From Pseudolabrys sp. (GTDB taxonomy: Bacteria; Pseudomonadota; Alphaproteobacteria; Rhizobiales; Xanthobacteraceae), in assembly GCA_019246455.1 (NCBI GenBank), contig JAFAQJ010000098.1, positions 1 through 8,647 on the forward strand: a stretch of DNA of 8,647 nucleotides, read 5' to 3'. A program made the position numbers and the translations under genes. The notes below the pieces were generated by a model. It did not search any database and was not told the DNA's origin. It was given only the letters and a program-made list of their open reading frames with translations. Positions 6,361 through 8,647 of the stretch are shown piece by piece (position 1 is the first letter of the stretch; the number at the start of each line of letters is the position of its first letter).

Positions 6361-7179
6361 TCAACTCCTGTTCTTGTCGCGATAGCGATCCATCAACGGC
6401 TTGTCCTGGCCACCGTCGATCTCGATCATGGTGCCGTTGACCATTTCCATCAACGGCGAAGCCAGCATCACCACAAGATTGGCGACTTCCTCGACCTCGG
6501 CGATGCGCCCCATCGGAATCGAGGACGGCGCGAGCGTGTCAGCCTCCTCGTAGGAAATCTTCATATCGCGCGACATCGCCTTGACGAGGCCGGCCCAGCG
6601 CTCGGTGCGCACCGGGCCTGGATTGACGGCGCAGAACGAGACCTTGTGCTTGCCGTATTGGCCGGCGAGCGAGAGCGTCAGGTTTTGCCCGGCGGCATTC
6701 GCCGCGCCGGGGCAGATTTCCCAATAGGACGGCTTCACGCCGTCATTGCCGATCAGGTTCACGACACGGCCGCCGCCCTGCTTGACCATGATCGGCAGCA
6801 CGTAACGCAGGCAGCGCACATAGCCCATGAACTTGAGCTGGAGGCCCTTCTCCCAATCGTCCTCGGTGAGGTGCTCGATCACGCCGCCGGCGGCGGAGCC
6901 GGCATTGTTGATCATGATGTCGCAGCGGCCGAGCGTTTTGTGCGCAGCTTCGATGAAATTCTTGGCATCCTTGTCCTGACGCAGGTCGGCCGCGATCGGC
7001 ACGATCTTTCGGCCCGTGGCTTTCGCGATTTCCACCGCGGCGGCCTCGAGCGGCTCCTTGCGCCGCGCGCAGATCGCGACATCGACGCCCTCTTTCGCCA
7101 GCGCGAGCGCGATGCCCTTGCCGATGCCTTCAGAGCCGCCGGTGACCAGGGCGGTTTTGCCTTTGAGCTTCAAGTCCAT
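6361..7179 (-). CDS. SDR-fold protein lacking the classical catalytic tetrad
   Basis: This 272-residue Rossmann protein has short-chain dehydrogenase length and fold markers. They are the cofactor loop TGGSEGIG (13-20), CARR (37-40) suggesting NADP preference, the DL at 65-66, NNAG (91-94), NPGPVRTE (186-193) and a C-terminal IDGGQ (254-258). The active site is abnormal. Where classical SDRs have N-S-Y-K, alignment by neighbouring motifs gives K116 for Asn, I143/G144 for Ser, P157 for Tyr (CPGAANAAG instead of YSASKAA) and N161 for Lys. The cofactor site is intact, so it may bind NAD(P) and act by another mechanism, or be non-catalytic. Related divergent SDRs with this GAANAA-type segment exist in other Proteobacteria. 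The start at ATG 7179 has GGAG 6 nt away. It lies 28 nt after the alpha/beta hydrolase gene, so the two are probably co-transcribed; its own reaction is unknown. Confidence 0.88.
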   Translation of the reverse strand: MDLKLKGKTALVTGGSEGIGKGIALALAKEGVDVAICARRKEPLEAAAVEIAKATGRKIVPIAADLRQDKDAKNFIEAAHKTLGRCDIMINNAGSAAGGVIEHLTEDDWEKGLQLKFMGYVRCLRYVLPIMVKQGGGRVVNLIGNDGVKPSYWEICPGAANAAGQNLTLSLAGQYGKHKVSFCAVNPGPVRTERWAGLVKAMSRDMKISYEEADTLAPSSIPMGRIAEVEEVANLVVMLASPLMEMVNGTMIEIDGGQDKPLMDRYRDKNRS

Positions 7180-7207
7180 CGACTACTCCACTGACTGACG
7201 TGTGCCG

Positions 7208-8068
7208 TTACTTCGGCGGTTTGTGCGAGCCCCAGCGGCCGCGCTCGGTTTCGGCAAAAAACTCCTCGAGCGCCGCGTTGAATTTCTCCGGCTCCTCGCT
7301 GGTCACGGTGTGGCCGGTCCGCGGAATGACGACGAGGCCAGACACCGGCACCGTGCGCCGCAGGAACACGCTGGCGTCGACGCACCATTCGTCTTCGTCG
7401 CCGACGATGATGAGCAGCGGTGGCGCGAATTTTTTCAGTTCGGCCTGCATCTCCCACAAGGTCGGGCGCTTGGCCTGGAGATTTTCCATGACCAGCGCGT
7501 GGGCGATGTTGGAATGCTCGCTCATCAGTTTGACAAAGTGGGCGTAGCCGCGCGGGTCCTTCCATTTCTGCGATTGCCGGGTCGGGCCGTCACAATATTT
7601 CTTCGCGCCCTCTTCCATCGTCTGCGCGCGAAACATTTTCCCATTCTCGCGCGATGCGGCGCGGGATTCCTCGACGACTTTCGGATCAGGCGACGAGCCA
7701 TAGCCGCAACCGGCAGCCGTTACTGAAAGGCAGCGATTGGCGTAATGGATACCGACATGCAGCGCGGTCGCCGCGCCCATCGAGTGACCGACAACATGCG
7801 CCTTGTCGATTTCCAGCGCATCCATCACCGCAATGACGTCGTCGCGAAACACGTTCTGCAAATATTTGTCGGGCTCATTTGGAACGTCGGATGGCGGATA
7901 GCCGCGTTGGCTGTAGGTGACGCAGCGATGGGAGCGCGCGAAGTGCCGCACCTGCGGCTCCCAGGTGCGGTAATCGGCGGCGTATTCGTGGACGAAAACG
8001 ACCGGGGGGCCGCTGCCGGCCTCCTCGTAATAAAGGCGCGTGCCGTCCTTCGAGGTGATATGCGGCAT
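7208..8068 (-). CDS. Alpha/beta-fold hydrolase
   Basis: This 286-residue cytoplasmic protein has the alpha/beta hydrolase layout of the 3-oxoadipate enol-lactonase/epoxide-hydrolase-like group. The oxyanion region is VVFVHEYAADYRTW (23-36), with HE in place of the usual HG, followed by SQRGYPPSD (53-61). The nucleophile elbow is VVGHSMGAA (92-100, Ser96) and the lid lies about 130-195. The acid is in IVGDEDEW (221-228, D224 or D226) and the base is H253 in PRTGHT. The triad is complete, so it should hydrolyse an ester, lactone, amide or C-C bond. ATG 8068 is chosen because it gives the normal MPHITSKDGTRLYYEEAG start and has GGGGGA 10 nt upstream. The in-frame GTG 8104 and ATG 8098 lie inside the candidate operator and lack a ribosome site. 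It is followed 28 nt later by the SDR gene. The substrate is unknown. Confidence 0.92.
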   Translation of the reverse strand: MPHITSKDGTRLYYEEAGSGPPVVFVHEYAADYRTWEPQVRHFARSHRCVTYSQRGYPPSDVPNEPDKYLQNVFRDDVIAVMDALEIDKAHVVGHSMGAATALHVGIHYANRCLSVTAAGCGYGSSPDPKVVEESRAASRENGKMFRAQTMEEGAKKYCDGPTRQSQKWKDPRGYAHFVKLMSEHSNIAHALVMENLQAKRPTLWEMQAELKKFAPPLLIIVGDEDEWCVDASVFLRRTVPVSGLVVIPRTGHTVTSEEPEKFNAALEEFFAETERGRWGSHKPPK

Positions 8069-8096
8069 TGAGCGTCTGTCCCCCGGCGCCAATTTC

Positions 8097-8110
8097 ATTT
8101 GCACGCAAAC
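8097..8110 (+). promoter_or_regulatory. Candidate repressor operator upstream of the alpha/beta hydrolase gene
   Basis: ATTTGCACGCAAAC contains the perfect palindrome TTTGC-AC-GCAAA. It is 12 of 14 identical to the minus-strand site at 6300-6313. It lies 2 nt downstream of the candidate -10 box of the hydrolase gene and 28 nt before its start codon. Confidence 0.55.
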
Positions 8111-8112
8111 AA

Positions 8113-8141
8113 ATTCAACCAGACTGCGAAAGCACTCGCAA
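8113..8141 (-). promoter_or_regulatory. Candidate promoter of the alpha/beta hydrolase-SDR unit
   Basis: On the minus strand TTGCGA (8141-8136) and TTGAAT (8118-8113) are 17 nt apart, each matching 4 of 6 consensus bases. This is modest alone, but the position directly before the operator copies the arrangement upstream of the transport operon. The preceding gene could also read through. Confidence 0.3.
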
Positions 8142-8146
8142 GCGGC

Positions 8147-8647
8147 TCAGCGCCGCAAGATCGCCTTAGCGGCGTCGCCCACCGCCTCGACCGACATGTC
8201 GGTATCCTCGAAACACAGGATGCGGCATGGGCAGCTTTCCAGTCCCTCGTAACGCCACGGGAACGCTCCGATCAAGCAGCGCTTGCCGAGCATCAGTTCG
8301 ATGTCGCCGCCGAGATTTTCGGCATGCAGCAGTCCCTCCTGGAATGCCCAGTTATGGAACGGGAAGACGTCGGCCATGACCTGACGGCCGGAACGCTTGT
8401 GCGTGTAGTGGAAGGTGCCGAAGAACTCAGCCGGCGTCTTGCCGTGCTTTTTGGTGAACTCGTCGGCGAGATCGGGCCGCATGAAGCGGATCGAGGTATT
8501 CATCGCATGGTCGCACGAGCCGGTGTCCATGCCCCACCACCTGATCTTGCGCTTAAACATCCAGTGCAGCGTGTCGAGGTTCGGGCCGGGGTGGTAGCAA
8601 AAGTACTTCACCAGATCCTGTTGCGGCTGGCCTTCGTAGTGCCGGTG
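8147..8647 (-). CDS. Cyclase-family hydrolase (PF04199-like), C-terminal part
   Basis: The frame is open from the right window edge to a TGA at 8149-8147, giving 166 residues of a longer protein. The first visible residues are HRHYEGQPQQDLVKYF, and the N-terminal HxGTHxDxxxH metal site would lie outside the window. What is seen fits the second half of the cyclase/kynurenine-formamidase/isatin-hydrolase family. PGPNLDTLHWM (20-30) leads to WWGMDTGSCDH (37-47), the family's G-D-S-DH motif, then H98 and E110 in FHNWAFQEGLLHAENL. Their 12-residue spacing equals that of the catalytic His and Glu of bacterial kynurenine formamidase. GAFPWRYEGLESCPCRILCF (127-146) is the closing strand pair. About 50 residues separate DH and H98, longer than in short members. 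These manganese/zinc enzymes hydrolyse cyclic or aryl amides. It lies 78 nt before the alpha/beta hydrolase gene. Confidence 0.8.
   Translation of the reverse strand, partial: HRHYEGQPQQDLVKYFCYHPGPNLDTLHWMFKRKIRWWGMDTGSCDHAMNTSIRFMRPDLADEFTKKHGKTPAEFFGTFHYTHKRSGRQVMADVFPFHNWAFQEGLLHAENLGGDIELMLGKRCLIGAFPWRYEGLESCPCRILCFEDTDMSVEAVGDAAKAILRR

Noticed and set aside
8119..8146. Terminator between the cyclase and alpha/beta hydrolase genes
   Set aside because: Only a 5-bp stem (TGCGA/TCGCA) can be drawn and no U-run follows directly, so it is not convincing.
1151..8647. An indole-acetate/isatin degradation (iad-like) cluster
   Set aside because: The MarR regulator, Liv-type importer and isatin-hydrolase-like cyclase family are suggestive, but no dioxygenase or other diagnostic iad gene is seen, so the pathway cannot be named.

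Overview
The window comes from a GC-rich alphaproteobacterium, most likely of the order Hyphomicrobiales (Bradyrhizobium/Xanthobacteraceae-like). This rests on the high G+C coding bias, the long antisense shadow ORFs, and the gene families present (branched-chain-amino-acid-type ABC importer with a fused permease, NicR-like MarR regulator, cyclase-family and amidohydrolase-2 enzymes). No rRNA, tRNA, CRISPR array, insertion sequence or phage gene was seen. The region looks like ordinary chromosomal catabolic DNA.

Left end, plus strand: the C-terminal tail of a TonB-dependent outer-membrane receptor (1-221) ends at a good Rho-independent terminator (277-309). An amidohydrolase-2 gene (321-1154) begins directly behind it, with its ribosome binding site touching the terminator's T-run. 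All remaining genes are on the minus strand. In transcription order, right to left, they are: a cyclase-family hydrolase cut by the window edge (8647-8147), an alpha/beta hydrolase (8068-7208), an SDR-fold protein (7179-6361), a periplasmic substrate-binding protein (6267-5056), a fused LivH-LivM permease (4983-3103), LivG (3106-2342), LivF (2345-1602) and a MarR-family regulator (1600-1151). From the permease to marR the genes overlap by 4 nt or are 1 nt apart, so they almost certainly form one operon. The marR and amidohydrolase genes converge and share 4 nt at their stop codons.

The set reads as an uptake-and-degradation locus for a small organic acid, amide or lactone-like compound. The ABC importer brings the compound in, the cyclase-family enzyme, alpha/beta hydrolase, SDR and perhaps the amidohydrolase process it, and the MarR protein is the natural candidate sensor. 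The substrate cannot be named from sequence.

The most notable non-coding signal is a near-identical palindromic motif, ATTTGCACRCAAAY. It occurs just before the substrate-binding-protein gene (6300-6313) and just before the alpha/beta hydrolase gene (8097-8110). Each copy lies at or just downstream of a candidate -10 box, as expected for a shared repressor operator joining transport and catabolism in one regulon. The SDR has lost all four classical catalytic residues, and the amidohydrolase has Asn where the LigI family has its catalytic Asp; both suggest unusual chemistry.
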